Of a stretch of 64,000 nt of DNA, positions 11,811-24,154 are shown piece by piece. Source of the stretch: Aselliscus stoliczkanus (Eukaryota; Chordata; Mammalia; Chiroptera; Hipposideridae); assembly GCA_033961575.1 (NCBI GenBank), contig CM066734.1, positions 86,140,501-86,204,500 on the forward strand, written 5' to 3'. Made by a program: the position numbers and the translations under genes. The notes below the pieces were generated by a model. The model ran no database searches. It saw nothing but the letters and a program-made list of their open reading frames with translations, and had not been told where the DNA came from. The first letter of the stretch is position 1. Every line of letters begins with the position of its first letter.

Positions 11811-12069
11811 ATTCTCCTTCCATCACCACATATTTGATCCCTTTTACCCTAATGTACCATCCCCTCACCCTCATCCTCTGATAACCACTAAACTATTGTC
11901 GATGTCTACGAATTTTTGTTTCTTCATTTGCTTGTCTTGCTTTTTTGTTGTTCTCTGGGTGGTGAACATACAATGTGATATACAGATAGTATGTTACATA
12001 ATTGTACACCTGAAACCTATGTAACTTTACTAACAATTGTCACCCCAATAAACTTTAATTAAAAAAAAA
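11811..12069 (+). mobile_element. L1 3' end with 5' inversion (twin priming)
   Basis: The right part, from about 11954 (TCTGGGTGGTGAACATACAA), is L1 3' end in plus orientation, ending 'caccccaataaactttaatt' plus an A run. The left part (about 11811-11953) is the adjoining upstream L1 segment in reverse orientation: 'ctctgataaccactaaacta' and 'tttttgtttcttcatttgct' are the reverse complement of sequence seen in the sense L1 copy at 22.8 kb. The direct repeat AAAATGAAAGGRGGC (11796-11810 and 12070-12084, one mismatch) encloses both parts, so the inversion arose within one insertion event. Confidence 0.85.
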
Positions 12070-12084
12070 AAAATGAAAGGAGGC

Positions 12085-12788
12085 TTTGCCAGCATGGTGG
12101 CATTTATCATCTTCCCTGAGAAAGTTTCCATCTTCATCTAACTTCACTTTTTGAAGTGGAAAAGAAACTAACACTTTGATTCTCTCCTTTAAAGACTGAA
12201 GATTCACCTCAGATTACCTTACCAGAGGGACTGGCATTTGGGAGAAGACTTTAATCCCATAATGACATACTTGGTAAGGGAAGAGTGCTGATAAAGATGG
12301 TTATAATTTTCCTGGTTTGTAACTCTGTTTTGATGATGCATTAACTATAGCTTGTTTTCACTGTCATACTTTTCAAAACATACAAAGGAATTAACTTGAG
12401 TGGCCAAATCAATATACATGTTTAAACTAGTAGATTAAGCATTTATACAGTAACTACAAACTGATGACTGAAAACAATATGAAAATTGCTTATTACTCAT
12501 CCTGAAATCAATTAATGGTCTCCTTTGGACAGAGCACACAAATAACTTCATCTGGAGCAACTCATTGAAAGAAACATACTTCCTTAACATATCCAGTGGA
12601 AGCAGAGATCATGTTTCATGAAGTAATTTCCAAGTATGCAGAGGTAATATGACCTACATTAAGAACAGGGACACTATTATTTTTCTTCAGCCTAATTGGC
12701 CTACTATGACCAACCAATCGGTAAGTCAGTTAAAATACACATCTTGTCATACGGCTATATAGTAGAGGGGTTAGATAGACCTGATTTA
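12085..12788. other. No gene recognised
   Basis: Unique-looking sequence between the L1 and the LTR; nothing identified. Confidence 0.45.
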
Positions 12789-13238
12789 TGTATTAGTTTT
12801 CTATTGCTGCTGTAACAAATAACCACAAAGTTAGTGGTTTAAAGCAACAGGAAGTTATTATCTTATAGCTCTGGAGGTGACATGACTAAAAATTCAGGTA
12901 TCACTAAGCTGCATTCCTGCTGAAGGAAAATCTCTTCCTTGCCTTCTAGAGGCCACCTGCATTCTTTGGCTCACGGCTCCTTCCTTCATCTTCAAAGCAC
13001 ATCACCTCAACCTCTGTTTCTGTAGTCACATCTATCTACTCTCTGACCCTGATGGTCCTGCCTCCCTTTTACAAGGACCATTGTGAACATACAGGGATTC
13101 AGGATAATCTTCCCCTCTCAAAATCCTTAACTTAATCTTACCTGTTAAATCCTTTTTGCCATGTAAAGTAACATATGCACATATTCCAGGGATTAGGATG
13201 TGGATTTCTTTGTGCAGTTGTTGTTCTGTCCACCACAA
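12789..13238 (-). mobile_element. MLT1-type MaLR LTR, antisense
   Basis: Starts TGTATTAGTTTTCTATTGCT and ends at CCACCACA. Blocks such as 'gctgtaacaaataaccacaa', 'tctagaggccacctgcattc' and 'tttttgccatgtaaagtaac' are the reverse complement of the LTR family present at 6.8 kb. Solo LTR without internal sequence. Confidence 0.7.
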
Positions 13239-13886
13239 TTTATGTGCCTACTTCGCCAATTATAAGGTGAAATTTAATATCTCTGGTCTTTGTGTGTGCT
13301 TTTTTTCTCTCTCTAGAATGGGAAATTTTAAATCACTGTACTGTAAGAATTAAAGATGACAATGAGTATAAAGCATTTAGCACATTAGCTGGCACGCAGT
13401 ATCAATAAGTGATAGCTAGTATGTATTATTATTATTATTGGATTTGGCTAATCTGATAGATTGTCTCTTCCATTGATTCTGATCACAGATCCATAGACCT
13501 TAGAAGTACAGAAGCTTTAGTTTTTCATTTTCTCAAATGCTAATACCTTGTGTCTTCAATATCTACAGCAGGTCAATGTGACCTAGTTTACTGAAGGGAA
13601 ATAATAATGAAACCTCAAGGAGGAAATAGAAATGAAGAAGAAGCATTTTTAGGAAGCTTTGGCTGTAAGAATTTTAACTGAAGCTATGTTCATAACTGAG
13701 GTCACGCTGACCCAGGTGTTCTCTAGACACCTGAGTGCTCATTGCTGGGAGCCTTTGCAGGATGGCTTTGTTTCCTTCACCAGTAATCAGCTCAGTGGAT
13801 GGCAAGTGCAGAATACATACACACTCAAAGTGGGTGAATACACACAAAGACACGTGCATAATTTTAAAGATAAGCAGTGCAGAGGA
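13239..13886. other. No gene recognised
   Basis: Contains a short ATT triplet run near 13424-13439. The overlapping open frames at 13659-14024 on both strands show no domain. Confidence 0.4.
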
Positions 13887-14108
13887 TGCCAAAAAAAAGT
13901 ATACAGTTTTAAGAAAGGGAAAAAAACGTAAAATTGTAATACTCAATATATACTGATCACAAAAGATGAACACAAGTCTTGTTTGACTTCTGCAATTACA
14001 AGAAGTGCTCAAAGTGGTTACCATCAGTATCCAAAACTCTTCTGATTATGGCGAACTACTGCTTGAGCAACGTGGACCAAAGTGTCCACTTGTATACATT
14101 TTTTTGCA
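13887..14108. mobile_element. Unnamed TIR DNA element, longer copy
   Basis: About 222 bp bounded by inverted termini: left TGCCAAAAAAAAGTATACAG, right (as reverse complement) TGCAAAAAAATGTATACAAG. A shorter relative lies at 23329-23440, with shared blocks ACAAAAGATGAAYACAA and AAATTGTAA. The interior (about 13980-14080) contains 'tgattatggcgaactactgc', absent from the short copy. No transposase frame survives. I did not recognise a named family; inverted termini and lack of coding sequence point to a non-autonomous class II element, perhaps Tc1/mariner. Confidence 0.6.
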
Positions 14109-14690
14109 CCCCCAATATATTAGTGAAGTACTGTGAGCAGTGGCCTTAAATAAGGTAATCCTAAATAATAGTTTCTTCCCTTTAATTTAACTTATGGAAA
14201 CTATTCAAAGAAAACTTCATTGTATATGTGTGCAAAAGTATATATAAATGTAAATTATCAAATTAGTAGTTTGGTATTCTTCCTAAAAGTGATGTAATCA
14301 TTCATTCATACGTATGTAATAGTGCATCTTTAGCAGCCTGCCCAGTTGTGGAATTTACTTTAATATCTAATTTAATCCCAGTTTTTCTTGCAGAAATAAA
14401 ATATCCAGTTATACTTTGTGTAAAAGGTAGTCATATGCTTGAAGATTGTTATAAAAGTCACACCAAGATTTATAGTAAAATAGCAATCACTACTGTATTT
14501 CATTTAGTATCCATCTGTTAGTTGTCTCTTCATTTCCATCTTAATTATATTTAACTTCATACACAATGAATATGACATTTGTTCATCTTTTGGCCCTTTT
14601 GTAACTTCATTTGTTTTTATGTATATTTGGGATATCTTAGCAAGTTATTGAACAAGTTCATTCAGCAAATACACACAAGTAAGAAACACC
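14109..14690. other. No gene recognised
   Basis: AT-rich unique-looking sequence. Confidence 0.45.
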
Positions 14691-14902
14691 AGAGAGCTTG
14701 CTCTTTCTCTGGCATTGGAAACACAAGATGAGATGGGTGGCTACCTGCAAGTGAGGATGAGAGCTCCCCCCAGAAACCAATCATGCTGGCATTCTGATCT
14801 CAGACTTCCTGCCTCCAGAACTGCAAGAAAATATATTTCTGTTGTTTAAGTCTCCAAGTCTATGGTATTTTGTATGGCAGCCCAAGCAGACTAAGACACA
14901 TA
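14690..14902 (+). mobile_element. MLT1 LTR fragment (MaLR)
   Basis: 'gagagctccccccagaaacc', 'agacttcctgcctccagaac' and 'tttctgttgtttaagtctcc', ending with 'ggcagcccaagcagactaag', follow the 3' half of an MLT1 LTR in plus orientation. Truncated at its left side. Confidence 0.7.
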
Positions 14903-14939
14903 GTAAGACATGGGTTTTACTCCACGTCAAGTGGGTTGG

Positions 14940-15240
14940 AAACATTTGGAGTGTCTTAATATATGACCTGTCATGTTTTAATAGGATCATTCTGGCTGCT
15001 ACATTGAGAATGTATGGTAGGGAAGTCAGGAATAGAAGCATGCGGCTCAGTAAGGAATTCAGACAGTAAATGGTGAGACTTTGTTTAGGATAACAGCAAT
15101 GAATGTGGTGAAAAGTCGGCACTGGGGACACGATGGTCTACTGAATCCAGTCTTGGATACCAAATTTATTTTGAAATTAGAGCCAAACAATTTTATAATT
15201 AATTTGCTATGCACCCTGAAGGAAATAAAAGTATTTTTTT
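14940..15240 (-). mobile_element. L2 LINE coding-region fragment, antisense
   Basis: 'aggatcattctggctgctac', 'attgagaatgtatggtaggg' and 'ttttgaaattagagccaaac' are the reverse complement of the L2 ORF2 3' portion. Heavily diverged, not coding. Confidence 0.55.
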
Positions 15241-15244
15241 TTAT

Positions 15245-16907
15245 ATTTAGGTAATACCAAGGAGAAGTCCAAGTCAATTAAAGTAATTATTGTATTTCTT
15301 ATCTTGAGCTATGTCTTTATTTAGCTTAGCATGGCAATTTTTGCAACATTTAATATTTGCTAGGTTGGTACATAGATAAGAATGAGGACCAGGATGCTAT
15401 TTCACTACAAATTTTTATAAAGCATTGTATTGGCAAAGCGAATGTTAGAGAATGCTTAGATAAACAGAACTGAGAACAGGAAAAGCTGGCCAGCAGTGTG
15501 AACCAAAGTACACAAAAGGCCTCAGGGTTCTTTGTAGCAAAGGGGGAAAGTGGGTGAGTATAGGGATCAGCCTGTTTCTTAGAGCTACCCAGTAATCAGG
15601 CCCTCCTAAATAAATAGGCTATGCATCCCAGTAGCTGTGCCGTTTCCTCCCTGGGGCCATAGAACTGTTTACTTTAAATTTATTTAACAGGAAGTAGGGA
15701 TGTTTCAGCAAGAAATATCAGGTCCTGGAGGCAATTGCCGAAGGTGTAACATTAGGATAGTTGTTGGAAAGCATGGAGAATTTGTTTTCAAAGAAGGTGT
15801 GCCTATAATAAGGGGTGTATTATTTATTAATCATTATTTTGTTGACTTAAATAGACAATAAACACATGACTAAGAATACGAGAGAATGAATCAGAGACAT
15901 TTATGCCTGAATAGCTCAGTTACAATTTTATCGTTTCTAGATTAGATTGAGGAAATTACTTTCTGCTTGAATAACAAACGAGCTGGATTCAAACTAACAT
16001 CCAAATCTACACCAAGCCCAGCATTCTCAGAAGATATTGGAAAAACAATGATAAAATAAATCACATTTAAAATGCATGTTTTAGTCTTTAGGCAAAGGAG
16101 CAAATTGCTCTTCTCCAGTCAAATGTGCGGGAGGATACAGACGAGTACAAAACAGTGAGCAGAAGCCCGACAAATAGCTATTTGCTGCTTTTGGGATGGA
16201 GCCTGTTGCAAGGTTATGCGAAATGACTTAAAATGTGTACAGATGGAAGCTGAACACCCACCAAAATTAACTCCTCCTTTGATAAGAGGCTGGAATTTTG
16301 TTTTATTTTAAGATAAATTTTTATTTCAGTGTCCCCTAAAAATAGTCTTGTTCTATCAGACAATGAAAACACTACAGCGATAAAAAACCGATTCTATTAT
16401 AAAATACGTGAGAATTAGTCCCTCTTCAGGAAGCAATTATTTTTGTATTTGTACAAAACACATTGATTAATTTTTTTATTTTGTTTAATTTTGTTAAAAA
16501 TTGGATTCAGTCACATGTGTGTGCATAATACCCCGAGAAAAGGGAGCTCAAGCAAGACTGAAGTCTGCACAGAGTAACACAGTGCATACAATGATGAGAC
16601 CGAATGCAGGGCAGAAAGGCCTCCACTGGCCTCAGCAGTGACTAAAACAGGACAGCTGGAACGTTTCCACTTGACCTTTCCCTTCCTTTGCTACATGGTG
16701 ATGCCTAGACAGTCTCCCTTTCTCCAACCTTCTTTCTTCTAATTATACACTGCCTGCTGTTGATTGAAGGAAATGATTGAAAAAGTTCAGGGCAGAAAGT
16801 TTGGAAAATTAAATTGAAAAAAACAAAAGCCACTGTAATCACATCAACCACCACACAATGGCAATCAGAGTCATCATGTTGAAGCAATTTTGCCCAAGTT
16901 TATTTAT

Positions 16908-16910
<3 letters not shown>
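15245..16910. other. No gene recognised
   Basis: No gene or dated repeat identified across about 1.7 kb. Confidence 0.45.

Positions 16911-16943
<33 letters not shown>
16911..16943. repeat. (CA)n microsatellite
   Basis: About 16 uninterrupted CA units. Confidence 0.95.
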
Positions 16944-16947
<4 letters not shown>

Positions 16948-17777
16948 ACATTCAGAAGGGATATTTTTAAAAGCTTTGTTTTACAATTAACATGAGGCTG
17001 ACTCTTTTTTTATGATCAAAATATTCATTAGAAGCATGATTTTAATGGTTACATAATATTCCAAAAAATGTTTTATCATCTCTAAGGCAATTCATCCTAC
17101 CATTTAGAAATAGAAGTCTGACATCATCTGTAAACAGCGATAAAAAATTACCCTAGTAATTACCATTGATAGTACTGGGCTTCCTGGAATGGAAGTTTGG
17201 ACTGTGAGTATAACTTCTAAGGTAAAAGAGATAGGTCACTATAGATAGGAAAATTGGTTACAGCAAATAAAGTACATTTTAATTAATTACTATATTTGTA
17301 TAGGCTAAGAAAATTTAAGACTTAAAAACAAACATCTTCTAACTCCTCCTTAATGCTTCCTAAAAGTTGGGTATGCATTTGTTTGCCTCAAGCACTAAGG
17401 AAGAAATCCACATAATATCAGCGCCTTAAACTTGAATTAATAAGGAAAAAATTGACCAGATAATGGTGAACACCACATTTCACATTCTAAGTGGAGTGCC
17501 AACCAAACTTACTTTTAGTAAAAATGACCTAACATCCCTAGACATTAGTAATAGCAACACCAATTCATTAAATCAAATTACATCAACATGACTATTGAGA
17601 CCTAAAATTCTAAACTACTAATGTATTAGGAAAACTTGAAGAAAATTACACAAGATATCTTAATAATATTAATAATAGTTTTCTAGTATGCAGTCTAATT
17701 TCAAGTTATATTATTGAGAACAGCAAAAGAAAACATTTACTTCAAAATGCTAAAGAAGTAACTACATTGTGTGTACA
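16944..17777. other. No gene recognised
   Basis: AT-rich unique-looking sequence. Confidence 0.45.
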
Positions 17778-17822
17778 TATCTATCTGTCTATCTATCTAT
17801 CTATCTATCTATATATATATAT
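17778..17822. repeat. (TATC)n/(TA)n microsatellite
   Basis: TATC units with one TGTC variant near the start, passing into a TA run. Confidence 0.9.
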
Positions 17823-18089
17823 GAAAATGTAAGCAGTAAGATTTAAAAGAAGGACATGATTATATTTATGAAGGTTTAAGTCTTAAATGTTAGGGCTTTG
17901 AGAGAGACCCTCAAGAGATGCTTCTATTAGCTGAAGGATGAATAATATCAGAAATATGTTTTTGTTTCTTTAAGGCTAATAAATAACTTCTGAATAATAT
18001 ATTGCTTGCCAGCAAGACTATGGGTTAAAGAGCAAGAAATACTTCAACACATTCTTGTGGAACACAAGAATCAGTGTTCTCCAAGCTAC

Positions 18090-18590
18090 TCTTCTAGTAA
18101 CTGTGGCTATATAACAAACTACCCCAAACCTTAGCGTCACAAAATAACCATTATATTTTGCTCATCGAGTCTGTTACAGCACACATGCCTTCTGTCTTTT
18201 CCACAATTTCTGGGACCTCGGTTGGGAAAACTCCAAGGCTGAGGGCTGAAATTATCTGAAGACATGTCTGGCAGTTGATGCTGACTGCCAGCTCAGCCTT
18301 GAACTCCAGCTGACACTCTGAGCTGACATACCTACATGTTCCCTCTCCACATGGCCTGGGCTTCTTCACAGCCTATGCTGAGCCAAACTACTTATATGGT
18401 TTCTCAGAATCCCAAGGCCACTGTTGCAGTTAACTAAGCAGAAGCTGCATCACCTTTCCTGTCCCAGCCTCAGAATTCACACAGCTTTACTTCTATTGCA
18501 TGCCAATGGTTATGAGCAAGTCAAAAGCCCACCTATATTCAAGGGGCAACATTGCTGCAGGTGTCTTGGCAAATACAATCTGGCACAAGC
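18090..18590 (-). mobile_element. Possible MaLR-type LTR, antisense
   Basis: 'gtggctatataacaaactac' and 'aatgccaatggttatgagca'-like blocks, with cagcctcagaattcacacag, resemble the reverse complement of an old MLT1-group LTR. Ends are not clear; an unrelated ancient repeat remains possible. Confidence 0.4.
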
Positions 18591-19197
18591 ACTAACAATT
18601 TTTGAGCCATTTTTCTTTTCATTGGCATTATACCTTTTTATCTGAGTTGTATGAACAATATATTATATGTAAGATGTGAGGATCACATCCTTTTCCATGA
18701 AAACAATGCAAAAATTGCCTCACTCACTCCTGGAATTCAGTGTTAGAGAGAAGATACTTTAGGCCAGCCTGATATTTATTTCTCATTGATTAACCTCCTC
18801 TTTATGTCCCATAGTCATAGGATTTTTGTCATGTTGAAGATTTTGAATTCAAAGGCCTGCAAGTCACAGAGAAGGGTTGTGCTATAAAAGTCATCAGAAT
18901 TCAAGCTCAGCATTATGGTCAGAAACCACTAGTCCTAGAACACTGGGAGCTGTTGACATAATACTTTCCCTAACCATATATTCTAGTTAGTATCAATTGA
19001 AAGCAGATGGATTTTATGGAATTTTTCTCTGAAGGCAAATGGATTTTACCGAATTTTTCAGAGGAGCTATGTGACTCTTCATGACATACTTGGAGGCTCC
19101 TAATTTAAAGGGATAGCGAAACTGACAGAAGACTGAGGAAAATTGTCTCACTCTTTTCAGAAATTGTAGGTGTTAGTTCTTAACTTCAAAAGCATGC
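18591..19197. other. No gene recognised
   Basis: Contains a local near-repeat of 'gatggattttatggaatttt' and 'aatggattttaccgaatttt' at about 19008-19061, otherwise unremarkable. Confidence 0.45.
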
Positions 19198-19657
19198 TGT
19201 GTTAGTTTGCTAGGACTGCCATACCAAAGTAGTACAAACTGAGTGTTTTAAACAGCAGAAATGTATTGCTTAAACAATTCTGGAGGCTAGAAATTCCAAA
19301 TCAACATGATGATAAGGCTGGTTCCACTGAGTGCTGTGAGGGATCATCTATTTCATGCCCTTCTGTAGCTCCTGGTGGTTTGCTGGAAACTTTTGACATT
19401 CCTGACCTTTCGCTTTATCACCCAATCTCCACTACCTTCATCTTGTCCCTGTGAACATGTCTGTCTCCAAATTTCTCCTTTCTATTAGAACACAAGTTGT
19501 TGGATTAGGGGCCCACACAACCGTGCTGTGACCTCATCCTAATTTAACTGATTACTTCTAGAATGAACATATTTCCAAATAAGATGCCATTCTGAAATAG
19601 AAGGGGCTAGGACTTCAACATATGAATTTGTTGGGGGACACAATTCAGCCTAGCACA
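19198..19657 (-). mobile_element. MLT1 LTR (MaLR), antisense, near full length
   Basis: Starts TGTGTTAGTTTGCTAGGACT and runs through 'tttctggaggctagaaattc'-type sequence, 'ggattaggggcccacacaac' and 'ggacttcaacatatgaattt' to 'ggggacacaattcagcctag' and CACA. These are the diagnostic blocks of MLT1 in reverse orientation. Solo LTR of about 460 bp; no internal retroviral sequence is seen. Confidence 0.85.
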
Positions 19658-22600
19658 TGTTTAATGGGTTTTACCCTCTTTATAAGATAAAATAGATATA
19701 ATCTTGCAATAGTATTTTTTGTGGGAGCTCTCTGATCTAGAATTTGTTGTTAATTGTACTCACTATAATTTTAAAAGCTCACAGATTGTTTTCATTTTCA
19801 TGTAAACTACACATGCACATTTGATTTTCTATGAAGTTTTAAAGTATCTGCTAATAGAGGGGAGCAGTGATGCACATTAAATCCAAAATTGTGACAATTA
19901 TAACTCACAATTTGGTTTTATAACACATTATAGACATTTTTCCCAACAGAAATCTGCATAATTCTGTCTTGCTTGTAAGAACATTAAAATTAGCTTGGAT
20001 TCCCTCAGACCATATCTACTGGTATTGGAATTTAGAGCTAATAATTGTAGAAATTAGACAGAAATTGAACAGTGACTAGAAAATACATTTAGGTAATTAT
20101 GCTTTGATTCTATCCATCAACTGGAGAATCATAGACCTATGTTAAATTAAAACAAACAAAAAAACACCTTATAATAGCCTTTTATGCACCTTGAAAGATT
20201 AACAAAATTGAGACTTTTCTAGAGTCTGCAATGCAAATAGCTAAATAAAGTTCTCTTGTTTACGTAGCTTTAATATATATGTAGTTTGTTATGATTTGAA
20301 GGGCTACAAGTTCCAAAACTCCCACAAATTTACCTACTTTATAATTTGGTCTAAAACACACATTTTTTTTGAAGAAACCAAATGTTTGGATCCTTGAGGA
20401 CCAGCCTTAGGGGTATCCTCTTACTAGTGTTATGTGCAAAAGGAGGCAGCTTGAAAGGAAGAGTTGACAAAAATGAGTCACTTTAAAAATGATTCCTCCT
20501 CATGGGACACATTAGTTTTAAGATGTCTCTCATCTTCATAAACAGTCCCCTGGAGAGTGGACACTTCTAGGACATGCAAGAGGCTGAATTGTAGACACTC
20601 AGTGAGAGGTGACAAACAAAATTCAGTCATCACCCACACTGCTGACTTAGCTATTTACTCTGTTTAATGCTATATTTTGTTATATAAAACACAACTAGGT
20701 TGAGATTTCTTTTCTTGATTAAATTCTGAGTAAAGGTTTGGGAGTTAATTATTATGGCATCTTTTTTCTACCTTTGTCTTTTGACTTTTGCTCACATTTA
20801 AGAAATTGATATTGGGGGTAGGGGTTCAACAGTAATACTGTCTATATCATTGCCACTTTCTAGAGAAGAGGGGATACCAACTGAAAAAGAGGATAAAAGA
20901 ATATATAAGTGAAATGAGTCCAGTGTTCTTCAAAAAATCCAATCTCAAGTTATATACCTATTTAGTGTCTCATCACCATATTCCTATTGAGTGTCAGTCC
21001 CATTTCATATGCTATTTGTTTGCACAATGGTTGACACACAGGAATTACCATCAATTCTCTGGCTCTCTGAGTAACCTAAAGTCTCTACATAAGGAAATTT
21101 CACTGTCCAAAAATTAAAAGCAAAATAACTCTTCATGGAGTCTGTGAAGGCTTATACTGAACTGTATTTTATTAGGCCCATAATAAGAAAATACTGTGTC
21201 ATCCTACAGGAACATCTACTGGTATCATGGGCTGGGTTTGAGAAAAGAGAATTTGCCTCCATTACAAAGAGATGAGTGTAGTAGCCAGTCATGCTTCAAA
21301 TATACTTAGACAGAATTGTGACACTTGGAACAAAACATTCAAATCACCCACAAGGAGAAATGAAATCCAGGCAACTTATATGGCTTGGTAAATCTGTCAT
21401 TGAATAGAGGTGCATTGTTTTTCCAATATCTTTCTTGTTATATTAGCCCCAGCCAATGGATAATTCTATATGTATCTTGGCTGGGAAGGTGCCTAGTCTC
21501 TTTTTATGCTAATGAAAAATTGCATCAAATATGCACTTGGTAGTAGAAAGTGGGACTCACACCTCAAACGGTCAAGTATATTTTACTTCTGTGATTTAAA
21601 AGAAGACATCTTTGTTATTAATGAGTCCAAATAATTCAGGCTTAATCATTGAGGTAAAACTTAAAAATTGTTCTTAAATATACACCTTAATAAATCTATC
21701 TTCTTATCTCTCTTCCTTTCACTCACACTCTCTCTCACATATTTATTGAGTCTCTCTTCTGTCCTGGTCTGGGGGTACTATAAGACTCTCAACTAAAACT
21801 TCAGTGTATCACAAAGAGATGAGAGTCATATACCAAGTGAAAAATAATAAAGAAAATTCACTTGTCATTTGCTTAGTTTGGACAATCAAAAGTATCAAAA
21901 TACTCCTCATTGCTTCTTTGAGAACTAAGATATACTGCTAATAAAACCACAAAGGGAAAAAAATAAATAAAAAGCAGATGAAAGAGTTGTTCAGTTCAAT
22001 GTTTTAATATATACCCAAGTGGGTAATTGGATTATCACACTAATATGTACTACAAAATGCCTGACTATTGTTTAGAGTTCCCCAGCAATAATTGGTTAAG
22101 TATTTTTTAATAATTGGTAATTTAAAGCAAAGTTAACCTCCCCCCCCAAAAAAAAAACAACAACATGAAAAACTTTCCTTTTGCATTTACTCAAAGGCAG
22201 TAACATGATTAGATTGTAGTTTCTCATATATGTCTTATTTATTTTACCTTCTAGTAGTGAAGAAAGCATTGATTGCTACTTTTAGGAGTGCTAAATAAAA
22301 TTAGGTTTTGTACCTGTATAGTTCTATAACAAGAAATTGCTAAAATGTTTTCCTATTTCTTCTTTGTCATCCTTTACCCTCTAGAAAATGGCTGAGCTTG
22401 ATTTTTACAGAAATAGTCTGGGGGCCATCGTTTTTTTCTAATTAACCAAACTTAAGTGTGCTGGACCCTTCATAATGTGAAATGCAACATTCATCCTTCT
22501 AAGAAGAGGCTAAGTTGAAATTTCTGATTTATTATATCGGCCATTTATTATCCATCTATAATTTAAATTTTAATTAAAATAGCACTGGTGATATGAAACA

Positions 22601-22765
22601 TATGAAATGAATTGCGATAACATGTTGTTTCCAAATTCCTGTTTGACCTTAGAGTACTGTGCTCTGCTCAAAAATGAATCATCTTCTTCTATTTAAAAAG
22701 TTTACAGCTTAATGGGATCCAGTTCTTATTGACTTTTAAAGGTATAGCTTGAATTGCTCATTTTT
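19658..22765. other. Long stretch without gene or recognised repeat
   Basis: About 3.1 kb of AT-rich sequence. I recognised no repeat family, RNA gene or exon. There is a C8 then A9 homopolymer junction near 22140. Open frames such as 20914-21117 carry no domain. Confidence 0.5.
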
Positions 22766-22769
22766 TAAG

Positions 22770-23066
22770 AACTATATGACTTCACTTATGTGTGGGAAAT
22801 AAAACTGAAAGCAACAAAGGAACATGACAAAAAAAGAAACAAAAATTCCTAGACACAGACAACACTTTAGTGGTTACCAGAGGGGAATGGGGAAGGGAGG
22901 TGGTAGAGGAGGGTAAAGGAGGTCAAATATATGGTGATGGAAGGACAACTGACTCTGGGTGGTGAGCACACAATGCAACATATAGATGATGTATTATAGA
23001 AATGTACACTTGAAAGCTATATAATTTTACTAACTAACGTCACCCCAATAAACTTAATAAATAAAA
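22770..23066 (+). mobile_element. L1 3' end, 5'-truncated
   Basis: 'aactatatgacttcacttat', 'gacaacactttagtggttac' and 'actctgggtggtgagcacac' lead to the terminal 'caccccaataaacttaataa'. This is the same L1 3' UTR lineage as the inverted copy at 11.8-12.1 kb, but diverged and of a different type from the 4.4 kb copy. No clear duplication of target sequence was found. Confidence 0.75.
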
Positions 23067-23295
23067 TAGATTTGGATAATGAGTCACTTAGTGACTCCTT
23101 TGTCATTGATTTTTGTTTCCTGATTTCCAACTTTTATGTTTATAATTTCTTCTACATGAAGTGTACTTCTAATCCCATCTTTGTCTGAACAAATGTTTTT
23201 TATTATTTAAAGACTACATCCTTTAGTGAACAGAAGTTCCTAAACTGGAATTAATAGTTCACTATGATATATATTAATCACTCACTATGACATAT

Positions 23296-23299
<4 letters not shown>

Positions 23300-23328
<29 letters not shown>
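23300..23328. repeat. (CA)n microsatellite
   Basis: About 14 CA units that abut the left terminus of a DNA element. Confidence 0.95.
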
Positions 23329-23331
<3 letters not shown>

Positions 23332-23440
23332 CAAAAAAAAGTACAAATATTTTAAGAAATGAAAAAACTTTATTAAAATTGTAACAATATATACCATAAC
23401 AAAAGATGAATACAAATCATGTGTATATATTTTTTTGGCA
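23329..23440. mobile_element. Unnamed TIR DNA element, shorter copy
   Basis: 112 bp bounded by TGCCAAAAAAAAGTAC at the left and TATATTTTTTTGGCA at the right, so the ends are inverted repeats. Shares its left half and both termini with the 222-bp copy at 13887-14108 and lacks about 110 bp of that copy's interior. The left end sits directly against a CA microsatellite, so the target duplication cannot be read. Confidence 0.6.
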
Positions 23441-24019
23441 GAAAAAGAGAGACACTCACTATTCTATGCTGAACTTTCATAGAAGTGGGATTTTTGGTGT
23501 TGTTTCACTGCTTCACTGGCTTTGATGTTTAAGTCTCTGTATTAAAATTTAATATGGCCTGGGGAATTAACCTTCAAAACAAGGAGGGCCATATCAGTAT
23601 GGCTACACCTCTCCAAGCTGGTGGATCAAGATTTGCAGAAACCCCAGGAGGTATTTAAATGGGATCAACTGATGTTTATCTCCATCACTTTGCTTTATCT
23701 GCTTCCTTTGATGAACAGGCTACCTGATTGTCTTGAATCACATGACTTGGTATTTTTTTTGTTTTAATCCCTTGGGTCATTAATTTAAGTCTAAAGATAA
23801 TTTTCTTCACTTTATATTGTGCCTTTTCAAGCTCTTGGTAGGTTGTGTTAGGGTTATGGACCACTTCCAGGTATCTTTGTGTTGCTACTACAATAGTTAC
23901 TGGTATTTGAAAACTATACTTGCTAAGATCTCCAGCAACCTCCTAATTACTGAATTTCCTTAGTTCTAAGATGCCATATATCCAACAGACATCATCCATT
24001 TAATAATATCCTATCAGGA
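23441..24019. other. No gene recognised
   Basis: Sequence right of the TIR element. I could not tell whether it is unique or part of a longer old repeat. Confidence 0.35.
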
Positions 24020-24154
24020 CAAGGAAGGAAGGAAAGAAGGAAGGAAGGAAGGAAGGAAGGAAGGAAGGAAGGAAGGAAGGAAGGAAGGAAGGAAGAGGAA
24101 AGGGAAGGAGGGAGAGAGGAAAGAAGGGAGGGAAGGAGGGAGGGAGGGAGGGAA
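24020..24154. repeat. (GGAA)n microsatellite
   Basis: More than 100 bp of AAGG tetranucleotides, purest at 24037-24094, decaying into AGGG and GGAG variants. All-purine on the plus strand. Confidence 0.95.

Noticed and set aside
12789..13238. Complete endogenous retrovirus between the MLT1-type LTRs
   Set aside because: LTRs at 6.8, 12.8, 14.7 and 19.2 kb differ in type and orientation, and no gag, pol or env remnants lie between them; they are solo LTRs.
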